A DNA stretch of 64,000 bases from Leifsonia sp. SCN 70-46. GTDB taxonomy: Bacteria; Actinomycetota; Actinomycetes; Actinomycetales; Microbacteriaceae. How positions within the stretch are numbered: position 1 is the stretch's first letter; every line of letters begins with the position of its first letter. The notes below the pieces were generated by a model. It saw only the letters and a program-made list of their open reading frames with translations. It searched no databases and had not been told where the DNA came from. The stretch spans positions 1 to 64,000 of the forward strand of contig MEFY01000002.1 of assembly GCA_001725325.1 (NCBI GenBank), read 5' to 3'. A program made the translations under genes and the position numbers. Positions 55,881 to 64,000 of the stretch are shown piece by piece.

Positions 55881-58800
55881 TCACCAATCCCCCTCTTGTT
55901 CCTCCTGGACAACTCGACCCAGACTGTTTTCTAGGCCCTCGATCAACCGCCGACAGAAGGTCTTTTCGGCGTCGGTGGCGGAAGAATCCCGCAACCAGTT
56001 TCTGACTTGAGCTATCTGTCGCTCAATACGATCAGACTCGTTCCCGGTCCAGGATCCAGAAAGGAAGTCGCCGATAAGTGAGGATCGGACCCTATCGTCC
56101 TGGCCGAAATTGTTAATGAGGAACTTCACTATCCCGCTCAGTTCGGGGCCATCGACCGAAGTCACTGACGCGAGCGCTCGAGCTCGATCTACCGAATCAC
56201 CAACCCATTCGGATGCAATCTCAGGTGAGGTGGCGCCCGCGAGCCAGCCACGCGCTCGGAAACCAAGTCGAAAGGAGTCGCCCAACAGAATTCGATCCAG
56301 CAAGGACCGCCAAGCGTCGGGCCCGGCCAACTCAACGGCGCTTCTAAAAAGGTTCCCTTCGCGCCTGTCCGCGAAAATACGCATCGAGTCGTCTTCGATG
56401 AGTTCAACGAAGAGTTCAACAAGTTGTTCAGGGTGACGCGGCAACACTCGGAGTACTAGTTGATCCCAGTCGTAGCTCTGTTGCCCCACTTGCGGGAAGG
56501 CGGCTCGCAAGTTAACCACCCGAAGTATCAAACCCTCGATCACCTGAGATTGAACATCTCGTTGGTAGAGCTGGAGAGCCACGTAGTCGACCAAAGCGTT
56601 GTAGTCCTCTTGCGATTCCAATCGCTCTATCCAGCTAGTGACATAGCCCGTTAAGGCTTCTTCGATGTCAATATCCCTGGACCAGAAGAACACTCCACGA
56701 GCTCCGGCCGAAACTGTTATTCGCGGAAGAATCTCGTGGACCCTTTCAGTCGCGCGGTCGGTACGGGGACCTTGAGTAGTCAGGCTCAGTTTCTGCTCGT
56801 CCGAAAGGTCGGCCGCATCAACGAAGCGATCAAAAAAGCCATCGTCTTCCTCTTCGCGACGAAGGAGGTAGCCCAACAGGGCGCGAGAGTTAGGTCCAGA
56901 AACTTGCTGAAGCAGCGCAACTTCGACTGCGGCCGACTGTGTTTCCGCCAAAATGCGGCCGACGCTGTAGTCCGCAGGAATAGGCTCCAGTAGCGCCTCG
57001 AGGAGAACGACGGTCGGATCGATGTCCTGGATTTCGGCGATCGCCGCAGAGATCAAGCCCTCTGTCTCCGTGCTCGACCTGCGCCAAGCTCGCTCGTGCA
57101 AGGTAGCCCAGAGGCGGTCTTGTGGCGACTCCACCGGTAGGGCGTTCTCGATCGCCCGTACCCCCGCTACCATCCGACTGCTTTGATCTCTCTCCTCCTC
57201 GTTGTCGGTGTCGGCGGCTTCGTATAGCGCGGCGAGTTCCGACAGCTTCGCCCGCACCTGACGAAGACCATCTGGCGTCATCGTGGAGAGCAACTGCGCA
57301 GCGTGATCCCGTATCTCGGGCTGATCCAGAAAAGCCTGCATCGAGTCCACCAGCGCCTTACTTGCAGCGGTCGAAATTTCCCGGTTTGAGTCGCCCGCCA
57401 GCCCTCGAAGGAGGTCGTACATCGCGCGCTGGTACTCCCACGCTTCACCCCAAGTCGCCGGGCGGCCTCGGCGCTCGACGACGACTCCGCCTTGAACCTC
57501 CCCTGCGACCATGGACCATTCGTGCGAGTCCAGCGCACGTTCGGCGGCTTGAACAACAAGAAGCCGGACTTTCGGATCACTCGACGAGCTCTTGTTTCGG
57601 AGATAGTCCAACCGCATCGCTGGGGCAGCTGCGGTACTGGGCAGCATTGTGCCGAACAACCCCACCCACTCCCCGGATGAGTTGTTTGAGATGTTTTCGT
57701 TCTCGAGGACCGCAAGACGCAGCAACGCATCCGCAGCGTCTTCGAAAGTCGAGGTGTTCCAAACCAGTTTCTGAAGAGCCCAAACCAGAGGACGACGAGC
57801 ACCGCTAGCTTGCAGAAGTTCCTCGTCCGAAGACCGGGCTAGCAACTCAACGATCCGGCTCATAACTCGCTCCGGAGCCAGAATGGCCAAGTTGTCCAGC
57901 ATTCGACCTCGCCGATCCCGAGCCACGGACTCGAGGGATGAGAGCAATCCCCCCGTCCCAAGGATGTGGTTTGCGACGTCGCGCGTAAGTGATCGATCTC
58001 CAATTTGTGATGCGCGAGAGAACAAGCGTTCCACCTGCTCGTCGTCAAGAAGCGGAAGCAAGTCGGTGACAATTCGCGTACCGAACGATGTCCAACCTTG
58101 AGCCGCTAGATAGACAGCGACGGCACTCGGCCCGACACTCCGATACCGTCCCTGTCGCCCAAGTAGTCCCGATTCGCTGAGCTCCGCAGCGGCGGCCATT
58201 AGATCGCTTAGCGGCAGTTCGAGCCCGCGAGCTACCGTAGTCAGTTCCTCCGAAAGATCCGCATCAAAGCCGATCCGACTGAATAGGGCGAGGGCGCATG
58301 ACGCTAAAAAAAGTGCCCCGCGGGGCAGCTTGTCAGCAACGAAGCGACGAACGTCGTCCGGTGTGATGAGCTCCCGAGCGCTTATCCACCTGTGGGCAAC
58401 GACTGCCTTCGCGCATTTGAGCGCGTAGTCAATATCGCCATCCACCATCTCAACTATGACCCGCGCGGCTTCGTGCCAAAGCCCCGGCTCACTCGTCAAC
58501 AACAGCTGCGTCAGAGGCTGCTCCTCGATCGGTGCAATTTCGATCATGGGAGCTCGCGATGTATGACCTGATCGCTCGCCGATAGTAATCAGGCGAATCC
58601 TGGTGCCCGCTTGTAGCATCCCGGCGAAGGTGTCGTGGCGCCTCGCGTCGCATTCATCGATAACGACAACGGCGGCTCGACCCTGACGATGAAGGCGACT
58701 GAGTATTGCCGGGTCGAACTGATCCTCGCTGGGAACGTAGACGACCAATACTTCCGCTATGTGCCCGCGCAGGGCCTCCATAACTAGCCGAGTCTTACCG

Positions 58801-59522
58801 AACCCACTACCTCCCTCAACCCTCACCCCAAGGTCGTCGCCGGCTTCAATCTCACCTCGGAGATCCAGAATCTCCTGATCTCTGACGCCCGATCCAATCC
58901 AACCCGCGCGGTGCATTGCCGAATTCGACCACTCGTCGAAAGTCTGGCCAATAACGTTGACGCCACGGATAACAGGGCTACTTGCAAGAGCAGGGAATTC
59001 CTCAGCCCAACGAGCCAGCGAGTCTCCGTTCAGCACCTCTACCTGGCCCGGGCGATCAGGGATACCTAGATCCCGTATTACGGCTTCCAGCGCCTCCCGC
59101 CGATCCGTCATCTGTTCGGGGGTGAGCGACTTCCCCAAGACCAGTCGATACGAGCCACCGCCGGCGAGCACGGCGAGCGCGGCACTTGCGCCGCGCAACT
59201 CGGCAGCAGCGGTTTCCGGACCGCTGTCCCCCGCTTTGAACTGCCAAGCTGAGTCATTCTCTGGAATCCATGTCGTGTTTGTACTGCGGCGCAGATGGGC
59301 ATCCACTCCTCCATCGGCGGCATTTGTCCTGTGGGTTGCGGTGAGGAGGGCGCCCTCGATTCCCGCTCGCGCACGCTCAGCATCGAGAAGCTGAACGACA
59401 AAAGTTGCGAAGTCCGCACCGGTGAGTCCGGCGACCTGTGCAGGATCTACGGAGAATGGCCCGAAGTCAGCCACGGCGGCGATCCGTGACATTGCGGTTC
59501 CTGCACGAGCCGTCGTTTTCAT
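55881..59522 (-). CDS. Nuclease-NTPase fusion resembling STAND-type antiphage proteins
   Basis: This 1213-residue protein has an N-terminal PD-(D/E)xK nuclease-like domain (about 35-180): ADGGVDAHLRR (Asp 70, Asp 74) and WQFKAGDS (Gln 94, Lys 96), the D-G-G-V-D...Q-F-K pattern of Mrr/Cap4-type defence nucleases. A P-loop NTPase follows (Walker A GGSGFGKTR, about 237-245; Walker B VVVIDECD, about 285-292). The remaining 850 residues are helical and HEAT/TPR-like. The order nuclease-NTPase-repeat sensor matches Avs-like proteins that sense phage proteins. ATG 59522 or 59492 (MSRIAA, with AGGA upstream) are both possible. No partner gene is needed in such systems. Function is inferred from architecture. 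Confidence 0.75.
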   Translation of the reverse strand: MKTTARAGTAMSRIAAVADFGPFSVDPAQVAGLTGADFATFVVQLLDAERARAGIEGALLTATHRTNAADGGVDAHLRRSTNTTWIPENDSAWQFKAGDSGPETAAAELRGASAALAVLAGGGSYRLVLGKSLTPEQMTDRREALEAVIRDLGIPDRPGQVEVLNGDSLARWAEEFPALASSPVIRGVNVIGQTFDEWSNSAMHRAGWIGSGVRDQEILDLRGEIEAGDDLGVRVEGGSGFGKTRLVMEALRGHIAEVLVVYVPSEDQFDPAILSRLHRQGRAAVVVIDECDARRHDTFAGMLQAGTRIRLITIGERSGHTSRAPMIEIAPIEEQPLTQLLLTSEPGLWHEAARVIVEMVDGDIDYALKCAKAVVAHRWISARELITPDDVRRFVADKLPRGALFLASCALALFSRIGFDADLSEELTTVARGLELPLSDLMAAAAELSESGLLGRQGRYRSVGPSAVAVYLAAQGWTSFGTRIVTDLLPLLDDEQVERLFSRASQIGDRSLTRDVANHILGTGGLLSSLESVARDRRGRMLDNLAILAPERVMSRIVELLARSSDEELLQASGARRPLVWALQKLVWNTSTFEDAADALLRLAVLENENISNNSSGEWVGLFGTMLPSTAAAPAMRLDYLRNKSSSSDPKVRLLVVQAAERALDSHEWSMVAGEVQGGVVVERRGRPATWGEAWEYQRAMYDLLRGLAGDSNREISTAASKALVDSMQAFLDQPEIRDHAAQLLSTMTPDGLRQVRAKLSELAALYEAADTDNEEERDQSSRMVAGVRAIENALPVESPQDRLWATLHERAWRRSSTETEGLISAAIAEIQDIDPTVVLLEALLEPIPADYSVGRILAETQSAAVEVALLQQVSGPNSRALLGYLLRREEEDDGFFDRFVDAADLSDEQKLSLTTQGPRTDRATERVHEILPRITVSAGARGVFFWSRDIDIEEALTGYVTSWIERLESQEDYNALVDYVALQLYQRDVQSQVIEGLILRVVNLRAAFPQVGQQSYDWDQLVLRVLPRHPEQLVELFVELIEDDSMRIFADRREGNLFRSAVELAGPDAWRSLLDRILLGDSFRLGFRARGWLAGATSPEIASEWVGDSVDRARALASVTSVDGPELSGIVKFLINNFGQDDRVRSSLIGDFLSGSWTGNESDRIERQIAQVRNWLRDSSATDAEKTFCRRLIEGLENSLGRVVQEEQEGDW

Positions 59523-59684
59523 CCATCGGTGCTGTTAACTCCTTGATGACGAGACAGAGACAGTTGTCAGCATATTGCGACGAGTGGATCGGACCCCGAA
59601 CGCCGGAGCAATACCGATCCCGCTCGATTTGCACCAAACCAGTTCACCTCGCTACCGCCCTCCACGGCCTTCCTATGCCTTGTC

Positions 59685-59903
59685 TTTCCCTGTCCCACCG
59701 CCACTTCTTTACTTCCCAACCTCCCGTGGACAACTTGTGGGGTGCGGGAGGTTGGGAAGCTGGCTCCGCCAGGGAGTGGCGGTGGGACAGGGAAAATCGG
59801 GCCGAAATTGTTCGTTTGGGTGGTCGCGATGGGTGACCACCCAAACGACCACCCACGCGAACCCCTCGTTTGGTCCCTCGCAAGGAGTGAGGACCCAAAC
59901 GAG
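59685..59903. repeat. Three consecutive inverted repeats beside the integrase
   Basis: The first is a nested hairpin. Its outer arms, 59685-59705 and 59775-59795, are a perfect 21-base pair. Its inner arms CTTCCCAACCTCCCG (59712-59726) and 59745-59759 are a perfect 15-base pair. The second has arms CGTTTGGGTGGTC (59813-59825) and 59835-59847. The third has arms CTCGTTTGGTCC (59865-59876) and GGACCCAAACGAG (59891-59903), with one bulge. The last two share the motif CGTTTGG(G)T in both directions. They end 64 bases before the integrase start. This cluster could be arm-type integrase sites, an origin, or a structured RNA. Confidence 0.8.
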
Positions 59904-59966
59904 GACCCTGGCGTCGGACCTCCGTCGTAATGTCAAAGGGAGATCCCAGTCGAGCGGGGGTTAGCT

Positions 59967-61096
59967 ATGGGGAGTATCAGGCCGTACGAGACGGCCAAGG
60001 GGCGGCGCTACGTGGTCCAGTTTCGGAAACCGGACCGGACGTCGACGAGTAAGCGCGGTTTCCGCACGAAGCGTGAGGCCGAGCTGTTCCTCGCCTCGAC
60101 CGAAGTGCGCAAGGCCACCGGCGAGTGGATCGATGCGTCCGCCGCACGCATCTCAATCGACGAACTCGGCGACGCCTGGCTCCGGGCCCAGACGCATCTC
60201 AAACCATCCTCCTTCCACGTGCTCGACACCGCATGGCGCATCCACGTCCAACCTGTCTGGGGCCCCCGCCGAGTCGGCGAGATCCAACACAGCGAGGTGC
60301 AGGACTGGGTGAGTCGGCTTTCGTCCCGCAAGGGCGCGACGGTCGTCATCCGCGCTTTCGGCGTCCTCGCCGGGATCATCGACCGAGCCGTCAAGGATCG
60401 ACGGCTCCCGCTCAACGTCGCCCGCGGTGTCAATCTCCCACGGAAGGGCAAGAAGCCCCGCAGCTACCTCAGCCACAACCAAGTTCAGGACCTGGCGCAT
60501 CAGGCGGGCACACACGGGACCCTCGTGTTGACGCTCGCCTACACACCGGCATCCGATGGGGCGAAGCGGTCGGACTTCGCGCGAACAGTCTCGATTTGAG
60601 GAGGCGCCGCGTGCTCGTGCGAGAGAACGCGGTTAACGTCGCCGGCAAGATCATCCCGGGTACGCCGAAGAGCCACGAGTCTCGGAGCGTCCCCTTCCCC
60701 GACTTCCTCACCCAGCAGCTGCTCGAGCAGTGCGAAGGCAAAGCGATCGACGCACTGGTGTTCGGTGACGGCGTCACACACCTCCCGACGCCCACCCACG
60801 GTGACGGCTGGTTCGCCGGCGCACGCAATCGAGCCCACGAAGCGGACCCGAGCTTCCCGCTCACGCTCACTCTCCACGACCTTCGTCACACCGCCGCGAG
60901 CTTGGCGATCTCGGCCGGAGCGAACGTCAAAGCTGTACAACGGATGCTCGGCCATGCCTCCGCGGCGATGACTCTCGACACCTACGCTGACCTCTTCGAC
61001 GATGATCTCGATGCCGTCGCAGTAGCGCTCGATGACGCACGACGTGCGTCAATCGCAGTCATAATGCAGTCAAAAGCTTCGGATCGAGAGATCTGA
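59967..61096 (+). pseudogene. Tyrosine integrase, frameshifted
   Basis: The first frame (59967-60540) encodes an N-terminal arm-binding domain (ETAKGRRYVVQFRKPDRTST) and core-binding domain. The catalytic domain continues in another frame to 61096. Its residues are Arg in TGIRWGEA, HDLRHTAAS (H-x-x-R), and GHASAAMTLDTY (His and the nucleophile Tyr). The break is at ACACACC (60541-60547): TAC-ACA-CCG for an expected TAC-ACC-GGC, so two bases AC are extra. Without it the protein would be about 375 residues, the normal length. It may be a real pseudogene or a sequencing error. The 3' end of tRNA-Arg is 48 bases further on. Confidence 0.85.
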
Positions 61097-61143
61097 GAGG
61101 CCAACTTCCGCCTATTACTGGGAAGTAAGACATGGATCGAGGG

Positions 61144-61215
61144 TGCCCCTGGAGGGACTCGAACCCCCAACCCTTTCCTTAGGACGGAACTGCTCTTCCA
61201 TTGAGCTACAGAGGC
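61144..61215 (-). tRNA. tRNA-Arg(CCT)
   Basis: This 72-base cloverleaf has no encoded CCA. The acceptor stem is GCCTCTG/CAGGGGC, the D stem GCTC/GAGC and the anticodon loop GTCCTAA with anticodon CCT. The T arm is GGGGG-TTCGAGT-CCCTC with one G-T pair. One G-A mismatch sits at the top of the anticodon stem (GTTCC/GGAAA). Its 3' end faces the integrase and should be the attachment site. Confidence 0.93.
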
Positions 61216-61240
61216 TTGGCGGAGACGAGCCTACCCGAGG

Positions 61241-62356
61241 TTAGGACGGCGGGTAGAGGAACGACTCCACCGACGAGGCCGGGATGGTGCGCTGCCCGTA
61301 GACGTTGGGCACGTAGTTGTACTCCTCGAGAGTGACGGTGCCGTCGGCGTTGACCGACTTCACGTAGGCCACGTGGTTCGACCAGCCGAACCAGGCGACG
61401 GAGCCGACGATCGGGGTGGTCGAGACGGTCCAGCCGTGCTGCTCCCAGGCGTACTCCCACTGCGAGGCGTTGCCGCCCGTGGGCGTGAGGGTCGACCAGA
61501 CCCACTTGAACGGCGCCTGGTAGACGCCGGCGTCGCGGTTGAGGCGCCACGCGACGAAGTCGGTGCACTGGCGGTAGTAGTAGTTGAGGGGCGAGAGGCT
61601 CGCGCCCTGGTACTCCGACAGCTCGTAGTACCACGGGTAGTCGTCGCCCAGCTCGCGCGCGCCCGAGAGCATGTACTCGGCATTGTTCTGCGCGCGGATC
61701 TCGTCGCGCGACGCCTCCGCGAGCTCGGCCGAGGATGTCGCGTGGTACCCGTCGCGCGAGGCGCTCGTGAGCACCGCGTCGGCGCTCACGACTATCGACT
61801 GGCTGCTGGCGGCGGTCGTGGCATCCGCGAGCGGCGTGGCGGAGTCGGTCGTCGTCATCGCGTAGGCGGGCAGGCCTGCCGTGGCGAAGATGCCGCCGAC
61901 GACGGCGAAGGTGGCGAGGGCGCGGAGCGGGTTGCGGCGCTCGGGCTTGGGGGCCGACTTGTGCAGCAGGGCGATCTCGGCGCGGCGCAGCTTGCGGCTG
62001 GCGGGCTCGTGCGCGAGGTCGTGGGATGCACGGGCTACCGCGCGGCGGTCCGTCGACGGGCGCGAGAGCTCGGCGCGGCGGGATGCGGAACGCTCCTGCT
62101 TGCGCGAGACCGGACGCTCGACCCTGCCGGAGCTCGCGCGCGCCTCGCGGCGGGAGCTGAACTGGGGGGCGGCGGGAGCGGGGGCCGTGGCATCCACGAA
62201 GCGGAAGGGGTCGCTCATCGGCCGGGACTCGGGACTGCCGAGACCGAACAGGTCATCCATGTCGGATGGCGTGTTGTCAGCCAAAAGCGGGTGGTTCCCT
62301 TCGGGCGGAGAGACGGACCTGACGAGGCTACGGGATATATCGGGGGGAGCTCCCAT
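61241..62356 (-). CDS. CHAP-domain secreted or membrane-anchored peptidoglycan hydrolase-like protein
   Basis: This 371-residue protein has a long basic cytoplasmic-type N-terminal part (about 1-140, rich in Arg/Ser/Glu), a signal or anchor segment (about 142-168) and a C-terminal CHAP domain (about 250-371). The catalytic cysteine is in YYRQCTDFVAWRLN and the histidine in WSNHVAYVKSV. CHAP enzymes are amidases or endopeptidases of the cell wall. The basic N-terminal region is unusual. ATG at 62356 has no good ribosome-binding site; internal ATG at 62260 and 62218 are alternatives. It has a shorter paralogue next to it. Confidence 0.8.
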   Translation of the reverse strand: MGAPPDISRSLVRSVSPPEGNHPLLADNTPSDMDDLFGLGSPESRPMSDPFRFVDATAPAPAAPQFSSRREARASSGRVERPVSRKQERSASRRAELSRPSTDRRAVARASHDLAHEPASRKLRRAEIALLHKSAPKPERRNPLRALATFAVVGGIFATAGLPAYAMTTTDSATPLADATTAASSQSIVVSADAVLTSASRDGYHATSSAELAEASRDEIRAQNNAEYMLSGARELGDDYPWYYELSEYQGASLSPLNYYYRQCTDFVAWRLNRDAGVYQAPFKWVWSTLTPTGGNASQWEYAWEQHGWTVSTTPIVGSVAWFGWSNHVAYVKSVNADGTVTLEEYNYVPNVYGQRTIPASSVESFLYPPS

Positions 62357-62421
62357 TGTCACAGGAAGATAACAGGTTCGCCAGTTCTGTCCCCCGGCGT
62401 GGCGCGTTCAGCGCCCCCGGA

Positions 62422-63147
62422 TCAGCCGGGCGGGTAGAGGTATGTGGCAGAGCCGGCCGAGATCACGCGCTGGCCGTAGGCGTGGTAGTTGCCGTAGTTG
62501 TACTCCTCGACGAGCACCGAGCCGTCGCCGTAGACCTCTTTGACGTAGGCGACGTGCTGGTAGCCGGTCACCGCGACAGCGCCCGCGATGGGCGTGCTGC
62601 TCACGGGCCAGCCGTGCGAGTACCACGCGTCGGTCCACGAGTCGGCGCTGCCGCTGGCGAGGTTGCTCCAGTCCCAGCGGAAGGGCGCGCCGGTGTACCC
62701 GGCGTCGCGGTTGAGCCGCCACGCCACGAAGTCGACGCACTCGCCGTAGTAGTAGCGCAGGGGCGACAGCCCCTCCATGCCCGCCCACGGGTAGTCGTCG
62801 CCAGCCTGGCGCGGACCCGGGTCGCGGTAGACGTAGGAGGAGGCGAGCGCGGCGGCGGCGTTGGCGGCCGCGAGCTCCTCGGGGGTGGTCGCCGTGAAGG
62901 CGTCGCGCGAGGCGGAACTGGCGACGGCGTCGGCCGCGACCTGCACCGACTGGGCGCCTATCGACGAGGCGAGAGGGCCGGTGGCCGGGGTCTCGACGGT
63001 CGTCGTCGCGTAGGCCGGGAGGGCGACGCAGGCGAACATCCCGCTCACCGCGGCCATCGTGAGCAACACGCTCGCCGGGCTCTTGCGCGCTGCCTTGCGC
63101 TGGCTCTTCGCCGCTACCGCAAGGCGGTCGGTATTGCTTCCATCCAC
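62422..63147 (-). CDS. CHAP-domain protein, paralogue
   Basis: This 241-residue protein has a basic N-terminus, a signal-anchor (about 25-50, ASVLLTMAAVSGMFACVALP), an Ala/Ser/Thr linker and a C-terminal CHAP domain with the catalytic cysteine in YYGECVDFVAWRLN and the histidine in YQHVAYVKEV. Its last 100 residues align to the neighbour at 61241-62356 throughout. GTG at 63147 follows GGGGGATACGAAAC; the ATG further upstream would add low-complexity residues. Tandem duplication is the likely origin of the pair. Confidence 0.85.
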   Translation of the reverse strand: MDGSNTDRLAVAAKSQRKAARKSPASVLLTMAAVSGMFACVALPAYATTTVETPATGPLASSIGAQSVQVAADAVASSASRDAFTATTPEELAAANAAAALASSYVYRDPGPRQAGDDYPWAGMEGLSPLRYYYGECVDFVAWRLNRDAGYTGAPFRWDWSNLASGSADSWTDAWYSHGWPVSSTPIAGAVAVTGYQHVAYVKEVYGDGSVLVEEYNYGNYHAYGQRVISAGSATYLYPPG

Positions 63148-63222
63148 GTTTCGTATCCCCCTCGGTGGTGCTGGGACCTCAACCACGGTACGTCTCATGG
63201 CCCCCCACGGCAAGTCGGCGCG

Positions 63223-63720
63223 CTACGCGGCGGGGGCCAGGTACTCCTCCCAGTCGGGCATCGAGCGCTCGACGCCCCGCACGAGCCATGTGCTCCCGTG
63301 GGGCGGGCGGGGGGTCATCCGCAGCTTCCACGACATCTCGGCGGGCGTCCTGTCACCCTTGATGTTGTTGCACCTGAGGCAGCACGCGACGAGGTTCTCC
63401 CAGCTGTCCTTGCCGCCGCGCGAGCGCGGAAGCACGTGGTCGATCGTGTTGGCCGAGCCGCCGCAGTAGCCGCAGCGGTGGTTGTCGCGGCGCAGCACGC
63501 CGCGGCGCGACACGGGCACGTGACGGCCGCTGGGGATGCGCACGTAGGTGCGCAGGATGATGACGGACGGGCGGTCCCACGCGCCCGTCGAACCCCAGAC
63601 CGGATGCTCCGCGTCGGCGGCCACGATCGTGGCCTTCTGGTTCATGACGAGCACGAGCGCCCGCTTGAAGGACACCACGGCGAGGGGCTCGTAGCCCGCG
63701 TTCAAAACAAGGGTGCGCAA
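63223..63720 (-). CDS. HNH endonuclease family protein
   Basis: This 165-residue protein starts with the conserved block RTLVLNAGYEPLAVVSF and has two zinc-binding Cys pairs and the HNH motif: CGYCGG, then TIDHVLPRSRGG, and CLRCNNIKGDRTP. This widespread actinobacterial type of HNH protein has an unknown cellular target. The TTG start at 63720 is preferred because AGAGGAACACAG precedes it and the family begins at this residue; upstream codons are not conserved. It is read downstream of a small gene and terminator. Confidence 0.88.
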   Translation of the reverse strand: MRTLVLNAGYEPLAVVSFKRALVLVMNQKATIVAADAEHPVWGSTGAWDRPSVIILRTYVRIPSGRHVPVSRRGVLRRDNHRCGYCGGSANTIDHVLPRSRGGKDSWENLVACCLRCNNIKGDRTPAEMSWKLRMTPRPPHGSTWLVRGVERSMPDWEEYLAPAA

Positions 63721-63809
63721 CTGTGTTCCTCTCGAAAGAGCCTGCACGGCTTGCAGGCGTTCGACCTCCCCGAGACTCACGCATGAACTGAAGCTGCAGG
63801 TAAACAAAA

Positions 63810-63833
63810 AGGCACCGTCGCAAGACGGTGCCT
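63810..63833 (-). terminator. Rho-independent terminator
   Basis: AGGCACCGTC and GACGGTGCCT are perfect 10-base arms around a 4-base loop. On the minus strand the hairpin is followed by TTTTTGTTT, the best T-tract of any terminator in the window. It ends a minus-strand transcript that contains the 23-residue gene. Confidence 0.85.
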
Positions 63834-63838
63834 CGGCG

Positions 63839-63910
63839 CTACAAGCTGCCCTGTCGTATGTAGAAGCGCGCGCGCATGTCCCTGGTTTGGACACTGCACC
63901 CGATCGACAT
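63839..63910 (-). CDS. 23-residue small protein gene
   Basis: The frame encodes 23 residues beginning MSIGCSVQTRDMRARFYIRQ. Its ATG at 63910 has GGAG six bases upstream, and the stop lies 5 bases before a strong terminator, so the whole transcript seems devoted to it. The peptide is basic with one cysteine and no membrane helix. It may be a leader peptide, a regulatory small protein or part of a small RNA. I do not recognise it. Confidence 0.5.
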   Translation of the reverse strand: MSIGCSVQTRDMRARFYIRQGSL

Positions 63911-63961
63911 CAGACTCTCCGGTTCACTAATGGATCCCAAGGATTTCAGGGTAACCCAGAA

Positions 63962-63993
63962 TCGCCGGGGCGCCCGTGCAGGCGCCCCGGCGA
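63962..63993. terminator. G+C-rich hairpin at the window edge
   Basis: TCGCCGGGGCGCC (63962-63974) and its exact complement at 63981-63993 form a 13-base stem with a 6-base loop. No T-tract follows in either direction. It probably ends a gene lying beyond the window, and separates that gene from the small transcript at 63839-63910. Confidence 0.6.
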
Positions 63994-64000
63994 CACTCGG

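Larger units (their letters stand above)
47280..61100. mobile_element. Genomic island next to tRNA-Arg(CCT)
   Basis: Between the GTPase gene and tRNA-Arg the base composition is visibly lower in G+C than in both flanks. The content is accessory: gene fragments, a polymorphic-toxin-like protein with probable immunity gene, a nuclease-NTPase, repeats and a tyrosine integrase beside the 3' end of a tRNA gene. The tRNA end is the usual integration site. I could not find the second copy of the tRNA 3' end by eye, so the left edge is placed only from composition, at 47.25-47.30 kb. The integrase is frameshifted, so the element may no longer move. Confidence 0.7.

Noticed and set aside
62357-62421. 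Possible c-di-AMP (ydaO-type) riboswitch upstream of the CHAP genes
   Set aside because: None of the conserved riboswitch blocks can be seen in the upstream regions, which are also too short.

Overview
The window is high-G+C DNA with short intergenic gaps, frequent GTG/TTG starts and ATGA overlaps. It carries class Ib nrdHIEF, galU-rimJ and FmdB-mscL blocks in an order known from mycobacteria, and paired CHAP-domain proteins. Together these suggest an actinobacterium, most likely of the family Microbacteriaceae; the genus cannot be told from the sequence.

Region by region. 0.4-5.1 kb is a five-gene plus-strand catabolic operon (two SDRs, an FrsA-like alpha/beta hydrolase, a thiolase, an HSD10-like dehydrogenase). 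5.1-7.05 kb is a small insert of visibly lower G+C: a stand-alone GTP cyclohydrolase II, a DUF1653 protein and, convergent to them, a membrane-anchored dCTP-deaminase-fold protein without its catalytic glutamate. 7.1-11.1 kb is nrdHIEF behind two NrdR-box-like sites. 11.2-19.7 kb is mixed housekeeping (two MFS transporters, oxidoreductases, hydrolases, small charged proteins, a DUF4349 lipoprotein). 19.7-24.1 kb is glycerol catabolism (glpD, glpK) divergent from a SorC-type regulator with a perfect palindrome before its start. 24-32.5 kb holds CotH, AlkB, peptidase E, tRNA-Ala, rimJ, galU, a 5-FTHF cyclo-ligase, FmdB and mscL. 32.5-36.5 kb is a large helicase-like protein whose Walker A and B motifs are both degenerate. 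38.2-41.6 kb is a ketone-body type operon (CoA transferase A and B plus thiolase) divergent from an IclR regulator. 41.6-47.2 kb carries a PadR-regulated membrane protein, small proteins and a GTPase-lipoprotein pair.

47.3-61.1 kb is a lower-G+C genomic island ending next to tRNA-Arg(CCT). It holds decayed fragments (SGNH hydrolase, recombinase tail), a 1826-residue secreted multidomain protein with a C-terminal PD-(D/E)xK-like nuclease domain and a probable immunity gene directly downstream, a 1213-residue nuclease-NTPase resembling single-gene antiphage STAND proteins, a cluster of perfect nested inverted repeats, and a tyrosine integrase broken by a two-base frameshift. 61.2-64 kb returns to core sequence: two CHAP proteins, an HNH endonuclease, and a 23-codon gene with its own ribosome-binding site and terminator.

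Two families of intergenic inverted repeats recur through the core: family A (three copies) and family B (two copies, each between convergent genes). Several regulators sit beside inverted repeats that look like their own operators (SorC, IclR, PadR, NrdR).
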